DNA of 64,000 nucleotides, from contig NC_080566.1 of assembly GCF_030253575.1 (NCBI RefSeq), positions 8,441,501-8,505,500 on the forward strand. Reading direction: 5' to 3'. Every line of letters starts with the position of its first letter. Positions within the stretch are counted from its first letter, which is position 1. Shown one piece after another: positions 1 to 10,959 of the stretch. A program made the translations under genes and the position numbers. Below the pieces are notes generated by a model. That model saw nothing but the letters and a program-made list of their open reading frames with translations. It was not told the origin of the DNA and did no database searches. The stretch comes from Rhododendron vialii. Its lineage: Eukaryota; Streptophyta; Magnoliopsida; Ericales; Ericaceae.

Positions 1-107
1 TATGAGGTCTATTTTGTATCCCACAGAGGTGATTCAAAGTGCTCGTTATTCTTAAAATATTTTTATGTGTCTTGTAAAAAATTAGCTTAATCCAATATCG
101 GTAAAGG

Positions 108-229
108 CTATGTGGTTAGGAGAAGAGGGTCTTGGGTGGTCAGGCCAGTGTATCCAAGTCCCTATTATCTCTGTACTTTTTGTTATGAGTAAATGAAATT
201 ATCTTTTTGCTGATTAAAAAAAAAAGAAT
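108..229 (+). mobile_element. Truncated LINE-like retroposon tail
   Basis: About 120 bp present in this copy of the duplicated segment but absent at the matching point of copy 2 (about 11037). It ends in a poly(A) run at about 219-228, as expected of a 5'-truncated LINE or other retroposon. Only the extreme 3' end is present and no protein can be read. Confidence 0.5.
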
Positions 230-745
230 TCATAGGTGCCCTCGAATTCTGAAAAAGCCTTTATTAATATCGAATTGAGCATATTAGAACCAATGAGAAC
301 ATATTTTAAAACTAGTGAGGGGTTTGAATAATCTTTTTGGCATTCGAAAAGGGCCCCACAAAAGATAATTAATCAGTTGTTTATAATTGAGTATTTGGTC
401 ATTCAATTTTAGAGTAATCACTTGTTGATCTTTTGTGAGGCCAATTAATTTAGGATCCCTCAAAAAAGATTCAAACCGCTCATTATTCTCAAAATAAATT
501 TTTATTAGTTCCTACAAAAAATTATCTTAATCCAACATCGATAAGGACTTTTTTCAAAATTTGTAGAGGAAAAATAATTAATTTTAGATAACTGATTAAT
601 TAATTTTTAAATGGGTCTCCAAAAAAAAATTCAAGCCATTTATTATTCTTAAAATATGTTTATGAGTTTTTAGATTAAAAAAATTAGCTTAATCGAATGT
701 GGTTTTATGCTCTCTTGATTTAATGTCATTTGCCCCTTTAATGGG

Positions 746-1007
746 GACTGGAAGACCCTGCCAAGCAGGGGTGCCGAGCGCATCTTGGCCATCCAAAAGT
801 GTTTTGGACGGCCTGGATGCAAAGGTACCGAACGGATTTAAAAAAAAAAGAAAAGGAAAAGGAAAAAGGTGTTTTTGTCCGGGCCGTTGATTCCAAGATG
901 AACGGCCGGATTGGCCGCTCGGCACCCGCTCTGCAGGGTCCCCGGGTCTGGTGGGCACCAAATAGGGACCAAAGTAGTGACGTAGCCACTTTAGGATGAG
1001 AGGGGGC
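746..1007. mobile_element. Foldback insertion with 5 bp target duplication
   Basis: GC-rich block flanked by ATGGG at 741-745 and 1008-1012. Copy 2 of the surrounding segment shows the uninterrupted site (about 11560-11575, ACGGG in place of the duplicated ATGGG). Inside, the sequence at 751-781 is a diverged inverted repeat of about 918-947, so the element can fold back on itself. The open frames called across it are incidental. The superfamily is not certain; terminal inverted repeats at the very ends are weak. Confidence 0.6.
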
Positions 1008-1558
1008 ATGGGCGTCCACTGAATACTATTTTTTTCTTCTTCAGATTTTGTATGTTTTCTTGCATATTGGCTTCTTAAAATATTCTTTGTTTAATCATTT
1101 CTGTACATCGATCTTGTGTATCATTTCATTTTCAACTTTTTATTTTAAATATTACAACAACACCGCTATACTTGTGAGGTGAGGTTTTAATGGAAAAAAC
1201 AAAAAACAAAAACAAAAACAAAGCACCACTTCCATTTGAAACTCTTTTTTTTTCCTTTTGTTTTGTTGAAGAAACACAAAATTATATGCATTATACTTTA
1301 TTAATTATTCACAGTTTTAAAAATAGTCTTGTGTTTGTCAATATAACCCACAATGCGTGACAAAATTAGAGGTTTAAGCATAAAATTTGAAAAGAAAAGT
1401 ATATTTTTTCTATTTTGATCAAGATTGCCGAATATTAACATTTTAGTTATTGTGTATCTAACTGCTATCAGACGTGATCCGTCAAGACGATTCAAACAAT
1501 TGATTTGTTTTTATATATAATTTATGGAATCAATACCTTTCTAAGTAAAATTGTTAGC

Positions 1559-1563
<5 letters not shown>

Positions 1564-1593
<30 letters not shown>
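1564..1593. repeat. (ATT)n microsatellite
   Basis: About ten uninterrupted ATT units in an otherwise featureless AT-rich stretch. Confidence 0.95.
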
Positions 1594-2095
1594 GCACAAG
1601 CATTTTTTTGTTATTTTGTGTTGCTTATTACGATGTTCTTTTGTTGAAGTGTATTTAAAAGGTGCTCCAAGTATCGTTAATTCCTGGTTATGCTATTGGA
1701 CAAAAAAGGAGAGTGGTTTCTTCTGCCACAACGGCACCGTTCAAACGGGATAGCACCGATGTGGATCTGCCTCCCAGCAGGGTCCTCAAGTCTGGATGGA
1801 GGGAGTATATGCTTGTGTATCAAGTTGGTTGGGTCTAGGAGGTGGGGTGGCATGCGATTTTTCCCAATCTTGCGGCCGTCGGAGACGGTTCAAATTCCAA
1901 CGCATTGATAGTACTATTCCACACGGTTTTTTTTTTCCTGAGCCAAAAAGAGGGATAGAAGGGCAACAAATGCCGACATAAATTGGGCGTAAACACGGCA
2001 CTCTAGATTTGCGACAAGTTCCATAAAAGCCAATCACTCAGGATGCTTTTCGGCCCTTTCAAGGATTAATACAACAAGTACAATCGAGCTTGTAA

Positions 2096-2346
2096 GAGCA
2101 TTCGCATCAGACTCTCTACATTTTGGACTAATTTACACCTCAAAAAGTCACTTTATTACTTTAACTATCTACTTTTAAAATAACTACTGTATCAGACTCT
2201 TTACTCTCACTCTTCTCTCAATAAATAATCAAACCCATCTCAATTAAATATTCCATTTAACTCTTCTTTCTGATAAAAAAAAAAAAAAAAACTTTGCCAG
2301 TCTCCCTTGCCTCTGACCGCTGGCGCTGCTGGTACACAACAATTAC

Positions 2347-2388
<42 letters not shown>

Positions 2389-2571
2389 AAAAATTAGAGG
2401 CAAGTGAACAGTAGCTCGTCTATCCAAACGAGCTACTGTAGCAAAACTAAAATTTCTTCAAAGTAGAGAGGAAGGAAGAGAGGCTGATAAAGAGGATTTT
2501 GGATGTTTTTTCTTGTTTTGGCTCTTTAATTTAGTTTAAAGAGGAGAATAAAGAGAGAGATGTGGATGCCC
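2096..2571. mobile_element. Tourist-like (PIF/Harbinger) MITE
   Basis: A 476 bp element flanked by TAA on both sides (2093-2095 and 2572-2574), the 3 bp target duplication typical of PIF/Harbinger. Left end GAGCATTCGCATCAGA and the complement of the right end GGGCATCCACATCTCT are related inverted termini. It contains a poly(A) run near 2275 and a (GA)n tract at about 2349-2384. No transposase is encoded, so it is non-autonomous. Confidence 0.75.
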
Positions 2572-2574
2572 TAA

Positions 2575-3335
2575 ATGTAAGCTAGACAAGGCACGAGAGA
2601 CATCGTCCGTGCATCTCTAACCTGCTATCCATTCGTTGACTGACCAATCTTGCTCGAGTAGATGTTCACCTAGAGGCTAAGTCACGTATGCATTATTGTG
2701 GGCAGGAGAGTGAAAGTTCTTAATAAGACATTCTAAGTTACTAAAATTTGCGAAAACGAATAGCAAGAGCGAAAAAGTAAGACAAAAATTGAGAGTAGAA
2801 AGTAGTACAGGCGGCTCTACATAGAACTATCAATGGTCAACTGAACGCCCAAACAAAATTACGGTACTGGAAAACCACGTTACTTATAGACAGAAGACAA
2901 CATAATTCATTTCTTTTGGAACACTCAAGGACAGGAACGTGCTAATCATCTTACTTTAGTGGTTAAAGTAACAAGCCATCTTACAAGCAATTGTCCAAGG
3001 AATTAATTAAAGGCTATATACTTACGCAATCATTTTTCCCCTAATTTTTCCAAGTAGTAATCTTGCTCCTGAAATCGAAAAGAATTCATGTGATTTCATT
3101 TGGCACTGCATGTATGTCCGTATGGGTGAGCATGGACCAAATTTGCCTGGATTTATGAAAAAATAAGGACCAAACCAATACTCACGCATCAAATATTTTG
3201 AAAATAAAATTAAACCATGCAATTCATAGAACCGAACCAATCCGAACCCAGGGCCGGCCGAAAGTTAAGTCCTGCAAGCCTACGGGCTTGGGCAACTGCC
3301 CCAAAAAAAATGTAAACCCAAAAGAAATAATTTTG
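2575..3335. other. Non-coding stretch with nothing recognised
   Basis: No open frame with a recognisable product, no clear terminal repeats and no RNA gene seen. Short open frames here (for example 3022-3240) show no domain signature. Confidence 0.5.
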
Positions 3336-3815
3336 TGCTTAACGGCTAGGGTGCTTTCAGGTTTGCTGGAGCGGCCGGTGTTGGCTTCCGCCTTGGCCGT
3401 TGTTGGATGGCCCAAATCTCGCCTAATGGCTTGGTGTAGCTTCCGCGGCAGGTTGGTTATGTTCTGAGTTCCGGTTGGCTTTTTCGTGGGGTGATCAATG
3501 GTGGCTGGTGATGTCAGAGGAGTTTGATCGATGGTGGTGGTGGATCTGTCAGAGTGACTGTGGGTGGCGGCAACCTGTGCTAGGGTTAGCTTTCTAGCTG
3601 GTTTTCTTTGGGATGAGCTTCATTATTTTATTTGGGCTTTTAGGCCTTTTTGGTTGTATATGCTATATATTGCTTTATTTGGGCATTCTAGGCGCTCAGG
3701 TGTTTTATTGGGTTGTCTCTATGGCTGTACGGTTCCAACTTTTGGTTGAATCCACTCTCTTTTTTATCCCTAATAAAATGTTACTTTTGTCAATAAAAAC
3801 TATATTTTGTTTTAG
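3336..3815 (+). mobile_element. GT-rich retroelement-like block (family copy 1)
   Basis: A plus-strand stretch rich in GGTGG and TTTGGG words that ends in AATAAAA-containing sequence at about 3770-3800. The same composition and the same type of 3' end occur at 4919-5961 (plus) and 11905-12545 (minus). The three resemble 3' regions of LINEs or non-autonomous retroposons. Open frames inside lack any domain I recognise. Confidence 0.35.
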
Positions 3816-4415
3816 ATTAAACAAATTAAAATTAACACAACTAGCATGGTGATATTAATTTATGGGGATGTGTTATTACAAAAACTTAGACATTTGAAAG
3901 CAATATTCCCAAGAGAAGTAATAAAATCAATTGACATCCTTAATTTTATAAGTTCTTGCTTGGAAAGATGATTGTTTCCAAATGGCATGTATTCCTTTAT
4001 CTTTTGGAATTTTGTTGACTATATGGATATATTACAGTTCGTTTTGCAGATATGCATTTTCGAAGTTGAAATTGATAAAAATTTCCCTTCAAACTATCAT
4101 TTCACAAGAGGGATTAAGTGTATTGGTCATGATTAGATTTTTTTTTGCTCGTCAAACGAACTTGTAATATTAAACTCGAAAGGGATACATCGAGGGGGAA
4201 AACATCTTAGCTCAGAGAGCTTCAATGCATTTGAAAATAAAAAACGCCACCAACCTACAGTTGGATAGCACCCTCAATACTAAACTACAATCTTACTTTT
4301 CGAAATGATAGTTAACTTGTAATTAAGTGTATTGACCAATGATTCAAGTCTTTTTGATTGGTACGTTGCACCTACAAAAAAATGGCCCTTAGCTCTTTTG
4401 TATGAGAGGTGCTAC
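3816..4415. other. AT-rich intergenic DNA
   Basis: No supported gene or repeat boundary. Open frames such as 3982-4167 have no recognisable content. Confidence 0.5.
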
Positions 4416-4745
4416 CAGCAAGTACACACCTCTTTTAGGCTCGTTTCGGGTCCCAAAAAATGATCGGAGTCGTTCATTTTGTTTAAAATATTTTTTTTTG
4501 GATCCTACAAAAAATAAGCTCAATTTGGTATCAATTAGGGTGTGTACGAAACGACCAACTTTGTTCCAAAATTCAAGCTTGAATTCTAAAGCAAAGTTGG
4601 AAGTTTAGTAAACGTCTTATCGATATTTGATTGAGCTTATTTTTTGAAAGAACCGTTAGCAAAGTAGTTTAAACAAAATGAGCAGCTCCGATCATTTATT
4701 TGGGACCCGAAACGGGCCCAAAAGACGTTTGTATGTGATGTATGT
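4416..4745. mobile_element. Foldback MITE
   Basis: The left arm (about 4416-4500, including TCGTTTCGGGTCCC) is the inverted, diverged copy of the right arm (about 4660-4745, including GGGACCCGAAACGGG). The centre carries a second inverted pair around 4550-4600. A related element lies at about 43130-43400 with the same internal words. No coding capacity. Confidence 0.65.
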
Positions 4746-4918
4746 ACATGAACATATGTACTCATAGACTTTCCGCTTTTGTATATAGCAAAAATACTAG
4801 AGACACAGATCTGGAAACACTAGAAAGAGAGTAGTACCACATGTTTTCCATTATTCTCTCCTAATACATAACTACTAATTCTAGCTTCGATCATATCAAA
4901 AGACTAAGTGATTAGAAG

Positions 4919-5961
4919 GGAAAAAAGTCTCTCCCTCTCTCCTCTCCAGGCGATTTTGGAGCCCCCCTTAACCTAGTTTCTTCTCAGCCACCGCTACGTA
5001 CCTCGGGAGGTGCCCTCCTTCCCTCTTTCTTCCAGGTCCGATCTCCTCTCTTCCCCCTCTATCTCTCTCTCCTATTCTCTCCTCTTTCGGATCGCGTCTC
5101 TTTTTCTCTCCTTCGTTCTCAATGGGGTTCCGCCCTCCCCAGCGAGGGAGGGTGTGGCGTTTCGCCTCCACTGGTGGTCCCTTGGTTCTGTAGGAATGCT
5201 TAGCGGCATGGGTACCTCAATTGTTGTTTGGTGGCAGTTGGTTAGGATCTGGTGTTTGTAGGCAGAGGGTGATGGTGCAATGGTGGGGTGGTGTCCCGTA
5301 GGTTTGTTTTTCTAATCTTTGTTTTGCAGGTTTTATTCAAAACAATAGGTGAAGATGGCGGTGTTGATCGGTGGTGGTTTTCAGTCTGGTGGTGAGGTGG
5401 ATGCGGCCCCCATGGTGGTTCCCTCAGGTCATTTTGTGTGCCGAAGTCCGATCGGTGGCCATTCCGAGTTCTACTCCGGGCGCGGGGCTGGCGTTTCATC
5501 ATTCTGGTTTGTTGCTACTGTTTGGTTTCGCCGGAGGTGCTGGGGTTTGGTTGGGGCAGGCTGTTTGGTGGTGGTGTGCTCCCTTGCCTTGAGTGTTGTG
5601 TTCTTCATTGTCGTAGGCCGGTTTCTGCCGTCGGTCTCTATATCTAGGAGGGGCCGGCTTGGCTTAACGGTGAGGCTGATTTTCCGGTGGTTTGTGCAGC
5701 AGTGGAGTCTATAGCATTTAGGGTTTTGGGTGTTGGATTGGGTGGGCCGGTCCTTGGTTGGACCGGATATAGGTGTTTTGGGCTTTGATCTGTTTTATTT
5801 GGGTGTTGGGTTGTTCTATCTTGTTTATTTGTCGTTGAACCCTTATAGACCTTTGGGTGTTTTGGGTTTTGCCCTCGAAGTGTATCACTTAACTTTTTGT
5901 TGGATTCCCTTTCCTTTTTCCCATTTTTAATAAAATTTCATCAATTGCCAATAAAAAGAAA
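4919..5961 (+). mobile_element. GT-rich retroelement-like block (family copy 2)
   Basis: About 1 kb with a CT-rich beginning (4925-5110), a GGTGG and TTTGGG-rich body, and a 3' end with AATAAAATTTCATC followed by CCAATAAAAAG at 5928-5961. Composition and tail match the block at 3336-3815 and, inverted, 11905-12545. It carries many overlapping open frames in several phases (5010-5261, 5349-5714 and others), none with a domain signature, which argues against a host gene. It ends just before the 3' side of the lipid transfer protein gene. Confidence 0.35.
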
Positions 5962-6188
5962 CTACATAACTTCTAGTAGATGACACAACTTGCTAGAAAA
6001 AAAGACATGACAAATACAACAACTCTGTCGGTGACTCAATGTCACTTGCAAAGTCGTATTATTAGATATTCTTAACACTAGTTCAAAAACGTGCATGGAG
6101 ACATGCAGTGATCCATTTTTTTTTTTCACTTTCGTGCCAAAGTGAAATTCTCTTAATTTTTCCTTCCGTTTTGGGATTTGAAAATATT
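5962..6188 (-). other. 3' flank of the lipid transfer protein gene
   Basis: Lies downstream of the stop codon of the minus-strand lipid transfer protein and probably holds its 3' UTR. No further features seen. Confidence 0.4.
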
Positions 6189-6479
6189 CTAGCAAGTTGG
6201 GAAAGGGACACCACAAGCGGCGCCAACCTTTCGAGTGTTCGGAGAGTTGACAAACTGCTTGAGGTTAGGGTTCTTGATGTACCCACAGAGGCAAGGCTTC
6301 TGCTCCCTCACCTTGTCACAGCAATCCGCCGACGGCGGCTGCCCCGACGTGAATGCCCCTAGACATGGCCTCAGCTCCAAGGGATTGCACGTCACCGCCT
6401 CGGTCACCCGTGCTTCCGCTAGCACCACCACCACCACAACCAGAGCACACAGTAGTGAAGCACAAGACCCTTTCTTCAT
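6189..6479 (-). CDS. Type-2 non-specific lipid transfer protein
   Basis: An intronless 96-residue precursor. Residues 1-28 form a signal peptide with a Leu/Val-rich core, probably cut after TEA, leaving a 68-residue (about 7 kDa) mature protein beginning VTCNP. It has the eight-cysteine motif C..C..CC..CxC..C..C (CNPLELRPC, DCCDK, CLCGY, AACG and a terminal C), forming four disulfides around a lipid tunnel. The CxC centre is CLC, and the length is that of the 7 kDa LTP2 group. Such proteins are secreted to the cell wall and bind lipids. The start at 6479 was chosen because an upstream in-frame ATG at 6602 would run through a (CT)n tract encoding a Leu-Ser repeat that is not part of the family. 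The frame is intact with a TAG stop. The specific lipid cannot be inferred. Confidence 0.93.
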   Translation of the reverse strand: MKKGSCASLLCALVVVVVVLAEARVTEAVTCNPLELRPCLGAFTSGQPPSADCCDKVREQKPCLCGYIKNPNLKQFVNSPNTRKVGAACGVPFPTC

Positions 6480-6499
6480 CTTCCAACACCACCACAGTA

Positions 6500-6504
<5 letters not shown>

Positions 6505-6555
<51 letters not shown>
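6505..6555 (-). repeat. (CT)n tract in the LTP 5' leader
   Basis: About 25 GA units on the plus strand, CT on the coding strand, about 25 bp upstream of the lipid transfer protein start and downstream of its TATA box. It therefore lies in the 5' UTR. Pyrimidine-rich CT tracts are common in plant leaders, and GA/CT tracts can bind GAGA-type factors. Confidence 0.85.
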
Positions 6556-6558
<3 letters not shown>

Positions 6559-6600
6559 AATGCTAATGAGATACTGCATTTTGGCCAGTGCTTGGGGCAC

Positions 6601-6610
6601 AATTTATATA
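6601..6610 (-). promoter_or_regulatory. TATA box of the lipid transfer protein gene
   Basis: On the minus strand the sequence reads TATATAAATT, preceded by GGCC. It lies about 120 bp upstream of the start codon, which would put transcription start near 6570-6578, just before the CT tract. Confidence 0.65.
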
Positions 6611-6716
6611 GGCCGGACCTAATCCAGAGACTCTAGTCTCATATGGATCTTAGGTCAGTGCAAATGGGACCCATGATCAAGAAAAGTAGTAAAAGAACTT
6701 TCATCAAGAAAAGTAT

Positions 6717-7127
6717 AAAGCATCAACATCAGAGTAGGTATACGCGTAAGTTTAGGTAAAGTAAAGAGGTGGAGCCCAAAAAAAATAGTGCAGCAGATTA
6801 GCTAAATTCAAAGGTAAAATACATTTTCTGAAATGGTTCGGTAGAAATAGCTAAGTACTGTTCACTCTGTATTGTTTACTTTAAATCTTTTTCCACAACT
6901 GACACACTCTCTCTCCTCACCCATTCCTCCTTATTGCTCAGTTTTTCTTCTTTCTGGGTTAGTATTTTATAATACCATAAATGTCATACAGTATAATATT
7001 TTAATAGATAGAGAGGATTATACATAGGATTGGTGTGGTGTGAAAGTCAAAAAGAGGTAGCAAAAATACATTTTCGCATTGTTCACTTGCCATTTGGAGT
7101 AACCCTTGGTGTACAATACATGCTCTA
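6717..7127. mobile_element. Possible MITE upstream of the LTP gene
   Basis: Begins AAGCATCAACATCAGAG and ends TACATGCTCTAAAT, resembling inverted termini of the GAGCATC class seen at 2096-2571, though the match is weak. Internal sequence contains GTTCACT motifs and a CT-rich run at about 6905-6920 typical of such elements. If real, it lies in the upstream region of the lipid transfer protein gene. Confidence 0.35.
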
Positions 7128-7442
7128 AATTTGTTTAAATAAATTACAAGAACTCATTAATTAGTACGTACCTAAAAGTAAAAGGTTTGAGTTTTTTTTT
7201 TCTTTTTTCTGAAAAAAAAAAGCATTATTTTAAGTTATCGTCTTGCAATCTTTTTGAAACCAATATAAAATTTTGTAACAGTTACACGCTATTATTTTTA
7301 TCGAATACTCACTCATGTTATTGTCTGTATCGCAACGTGAGATTTGTACTGGTGTCCATATTTGGGAGGTAGGGCCGTCTAATTATAATCTTTTTTGCGC
7401 ATCGAATTATTGAGTTTGTTTTTGTTTAGGTTGTTGGGGCTT

Positions 7443-8050
7443 TTGAATGGCAGGATTGGAGGTCCTCGTGTGGACGTACGAAAGGTGTAGGAAAGACAAC
7501 AACGATTTGTTTGGTCATAAGAGCATATATGAGAGTTGGATAGGAACTAATGGGCATATGATCGTCGGGAGTAGCATTGGTGTTGTCCCGTTCAAAATGG
7601 TAAGCCAATCACACATAATTTTTTATTAGCTTTAACTTCGCGTTTGCAGAGCCTAAAGACCACGTATTTTCGACAATGATCCGATCCCCATAGACCTAGG
7701 ACTTGGACAACAATGTTGAGAAAATTGAAAGATTCTAATTTCCACACATTCATTGAAATTAAAGAGGGTCAAGCCAACCACAACGATGAACAAGGTATAA
7801 TCCAATAGAGTACTAAACACTAGGATCCCCTATACCAATTAAGTCATGCATGTACTCGCCAAAACGAAAAGAACAAAAGAGACATATATAGTAATCAACT
7901 TTTAAGAGGTCATTTGTTCTCATTTTTTGGAGGACCTCGTGTGGACGAAAGGTTTAGGAATTACAAGAATGATTTGTTTGGTCATAAGAGTATGAGAGTT
8001 TGATAGGGAATTGATTGACATATATATCACATATGATCATCGGGGTAGGG
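7443..8050. repeat. Two diverged copies of a ~120 bp unit
   Basis: 7460-7580 and about 7928-8045 share long blocks (for example CTCGTGTGGACG, GATTTGTTTGGTCATAAGAG and ATATGATC.TCGGG). The first copy is open for 60 codons (7447-7629, plus), the second is not. I do not recognise a protein. It could be an internally duplicated relic of a gene or transposon. Confidence 0.55.
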
Positions 8051-8269
8051 TGCCAACTTAGTTGGGAATTTCTTTTCTCCTGTTCTGATGTCATTTATTA
8101 TTGTTCATTTATAATTGGTTAATAGAGTATTTGTAAAAAAATGTTTTTATTTACCTATTGTTCAATTTAAGGCTATTCTCAACTTCCTACTGTGTTAAAG
8201 ATGCTCAGGTACTTGATAGGTAGCTTCAAGTAAGTTGTACAAATTCAATTTGCCGGTATTTTAGCATAG

Positions 8270-8467
8270 AGCGGTGCTACAGTTTCCGACCCCAAACAGA
8301 TCCCGATCGAATCCCGACGCCCCGCCGGGTTCATTCCGGCCACCGGACGGTCGATCCGAGCAGTCCAAAAATTCTACAAAAAAAAAAAAAAATGAGTGGG
8401 CCTACGCGAGAATCAACGACATCCGATGTGTGTAGGTGCTCGATCCAAACACTCCACGTTTTTGTAT

Positions 8468-8524
<57 letters not shown>

Positions 8525-8635
8525 ATAGAATTTTTGAACGGCTTGGATCGGCCGTCCAGTGGCCGGAGTGGGCCCGGCGGGGCGTCGAGATCCGATCGGG
8601 ATCCCTTTAATTGGTCGGGAACCGTAGACTTTTCG
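8270..8635. mobile_element. Mutator-like MITE with 10 bp target duplication
   Basis: A 366 bp foldback element flanked by TTTAGCATAG at 8260-8269 and 8636-8645. The arms are long, GC-rich inverted repeats (left GCTACAGTTTCCGACC, right complement TCTACGGTTCCCGACC), continuing inward through GGCCACCGGACGG. The centre is (TA)n followed by (GT)n at 8473-8525. A second copy of the family is at 49140-49496, also with a 10 bp duplication. No transposase. Confidence 0.8.
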
Positions 8636-8645
8636 TTTAGCATAG

Positions 8646-9233
8646 GTTTTGGTTTCTTTAAACAAACATGATATTCACAAAACAATCCAAATACAACATC
8701 TCACATACATGTAGGCTCCACACATACTACTATGTGTAGACCCCATTAATCATCTTTAAACAAAACAAAGTTAGGATTGGATTATTACTACATTGGAATT
8801 TGATATATCCAATCTGATGGTCAGTCGGATTATTTGATTTAGATTTTTGGTCCTACATTTTATTTACATGATTCTATATTTTTCAAAAATGTAATGGAAA
8901 TAATGTAATGAGTTTGGATTGGCGTTATGGGATTCGGGTTTTGCATATTTTGCATATCTCGGATCCAAGTTAATCTCGTATATTGATAGGCCTGCTTTAT
9001 GATATGAACATCAATTTTGAGAATGACGTTCTCTCTCTATATATTAGTAAGAGCCAGAGAGCTATGTAGCACTTTCTTCATATTTAACATACTGCCATTG
9101 GCAATATAAATAAAAAGTCTACGGTCACAAACTCATCACACGAACAAATATACACGCATTATTTACATTTATTTATGGATCCCACACTCACTGAATGTGT
9201 AGTGTGTGTGGGTCTCCATGCGAATATGAGCGC
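8646..9233. other. AT-rich intergenic DNA
   Basis: No gene, RNA gene or bounded repeat recognised. Confidence 0.5.
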
Positions 9234-9255
9234 ATATATATATATATATATATAT

Positions 9256-9608
9256 GAGGAATTTTCAAGTGAGGGATCTCTCATTTTGTTAAAATGAGGG
9301 ACTTTCATTTTCCGATCAAATTTTGAAAATCCGAACCGTTCAATGTGTGCAGAATGTAATTTTAAGGGTCCTTGCGAGAAATCAGCAAAAAAAATGATCG
9401 GGAAGGGCGTCATCCGAGCAGTTTTTTTTTAACTGTTCAATGAAAATTGCTCGGATGAAGCCCTTCCCGGTCATTTGTTTTGCTGATTTCTCACAGGGAC
9501 CCTTAAAATCACGTTTTGATCACTTTGAGCGGCTCGGATCATCGAAATTCAATCGGGAAGGGGAGTCCCGCATTTTAATGAAATGAGGGATCCCTCACCG
9601 GAACCTAA

Positions 9609-9611
<3 letters not shown>
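9256..9611. mobile_element. Foldback MITE inserted in a TA microsatellite
   Basis: The arms are inverted copies (left about 9256-9420 with GTGAGGGATCTCTCATTTT; right about 9430-9611 with AATGAGGGATCCCTCAC) and meet near 9420-9430. It is bounded on the left by (TA)n at 9234-9255 and on the right by (TA)n at 9612-9659, so it interrupts or nucleated a TA microsatellite. A TA target fits Tc1/mariner-type (Stowaway) insertion, but the ends do not show a Stowaway consensus I can vouch for. Confidence 0.7.

Positions 9612-9659
<48 letters not shown>
9612..9659. repeat. (TA)n microsatellite
   Basis: Twenty-four uninterrupted TA units on the right side of the foldback element; a shorter TA tract (9234-9255) lies on its left. 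Confidence 0.95.
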
Positions 9660-9663
<4 letters not shown>

Positions 9664-10217
9664 GGCTGTGGTGATTGTACAAAAATTCTTATATGAAAAT
9701 GATATAGATTTGTGCAGAGAATATGTACACACACTAGTACAGAGGGATGCATGGGATCAACAATTCAATGAATCCCTCTGTCTCAATTTAATAGTCTATT
9801 TTGGGAGTTTGTGACATTTTTCAATTGATTATATTTTATAATCCGTAATGTTTTACGTGATTTTAAAAATATTATATCATAGAACTAATTGACATCTATC
9901 AAAATAAAATTCATGATGAATATAAAATTTATTATCAATTTAAAGATGTAACTAATTTTTTATTTAATTAGAGTAGAACTAGGAATTATGAAATTGGGAT
10001 AAAAAGAGGTTGCTGATTTTGCCACTCTCTTTATTGTTAACGTCACTCCCTTGTAAATTTATTTTTACACCAAAAATACACTTGCAAGGAAGTGACATTA
10101 ACAAAATAAAAAGTGGCAAAATCATTTCTCTAGAAAGAGTAGAAAGTTACTCCAAAACTCTAGTGGCAGACAGTTAGGGGCCCGCTTTGGACCCTTTGTG
10201 TACGCAGAAAGTTTGTT
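9660..10217. other. Non-coding AT-rich DNA
   Basis: Contains a small inverted pair around 10020-10110 (TGCCACTC..TTGTTAACGTCACT against AGTGACATTAACAAAA..AGTGGCAAA), perhaps a short foldback element. No gene recognised. Confidence 0.4.
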
Positions 10218-10582
10218 TACAAAGATTTTTAATACATATATCATGCACAGATCATTATGTAGGATTCATTACGGATTCCACACCAATGATCCAAACTGTT
10301 CATGAAATTTAAAATATTTTTCAAGGGCCTTTGCAAAAAATCAGTTCAATCCAATACATATAGATACTCGATCCAATCATCAAACTTTTTATGATCCTGA
10401 AATCCGAATGAAAAGTTAGATGATTGGATCGAGCCTCTATAAGTATTGGATTGAGCTGATTCTTCGCATGGACCCTTGAAAAAATATTTTACATTTAATG
10501 AACGACTTGGATTATATGCGTGGGATCTACAATGAACCCCACATCAAAATCTGTGCATAAACTGTGAACAAAAATCTGTGTG
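10218..10582. mobile_element. Foldback MITE
   Basis: Long diverged inverted arms: left 10218-10360 (with AAATATTTTTCAAGGGCC) mirrors right 10440-10582 (with GGACCCTTGAAAAAATATTT), joined by a centre with GATTGGATCGAG against CTCGATCCAATC. No coding capacity. Confidence 0.65.
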
Positions 10583-10959
10583 GATATCACGGCTCTTGTG
10601 TACGTCTGATATAGATCCTAGGCCTTTTGTTTGATACGATGAATGCCCTGGTGATGAGTGGCTTGACTCCAAAAACGACTTGCGGGGTTTTTTGAAAGGA
10701 AAAAAACATCTTGCCCGTATCGTGAATAAAAAATCATATATATTGAACTTCTTGTCAACACGAACAAAAGAAAATGGGTAAACATACTTTACCAAAAAAT
10801 ATAATTTATTACTAAATTGTATGGATGTGTTACGATAGGAAAAAAATTAAAGTATTTCAGTTCATAATCATTTGAATTTTTTCACTTTAAATTAAAGAAC
10901 TAATCAAGATATTTACTTTGATGCAAATTACTAGTAAGAAATTAGAAAAAATCCTGTAA

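Larger units (their letters stand above)
1..1420. repeat. Dispersed duplicated segment, copy 1
   Basis: Non-coding AT-rich DNA that matches 10960-11880 in the same orientation. Shared landmarks include the run around 50-106 (copy 2 about 10985-11040), the part beginning at 245 (copy 2 about 11065) and the stretch after 1013 (copy 2 from about 11571). Copy 1 carries two insertions absent from copy 2, at about 108-229 and 746-1007. No protein-coding potential is visible. The family is not recognised. Confidence 0.7.

Noticed and set aside
5349-5714. 121-codon ORF as a host gene
   Set aside because: Three overlapping frames are open in the same GT-rich block, with no domain signature and no consistent coding pattern.
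6189-6602. 137-codon version of the lipid transfer protein starting at 6602
   Set aside because: The extra N-terminus is a Leu-Ser repeat from the (CT)n leader tract and precedes a normal signal peptide; the start would also overlap the TATA box.
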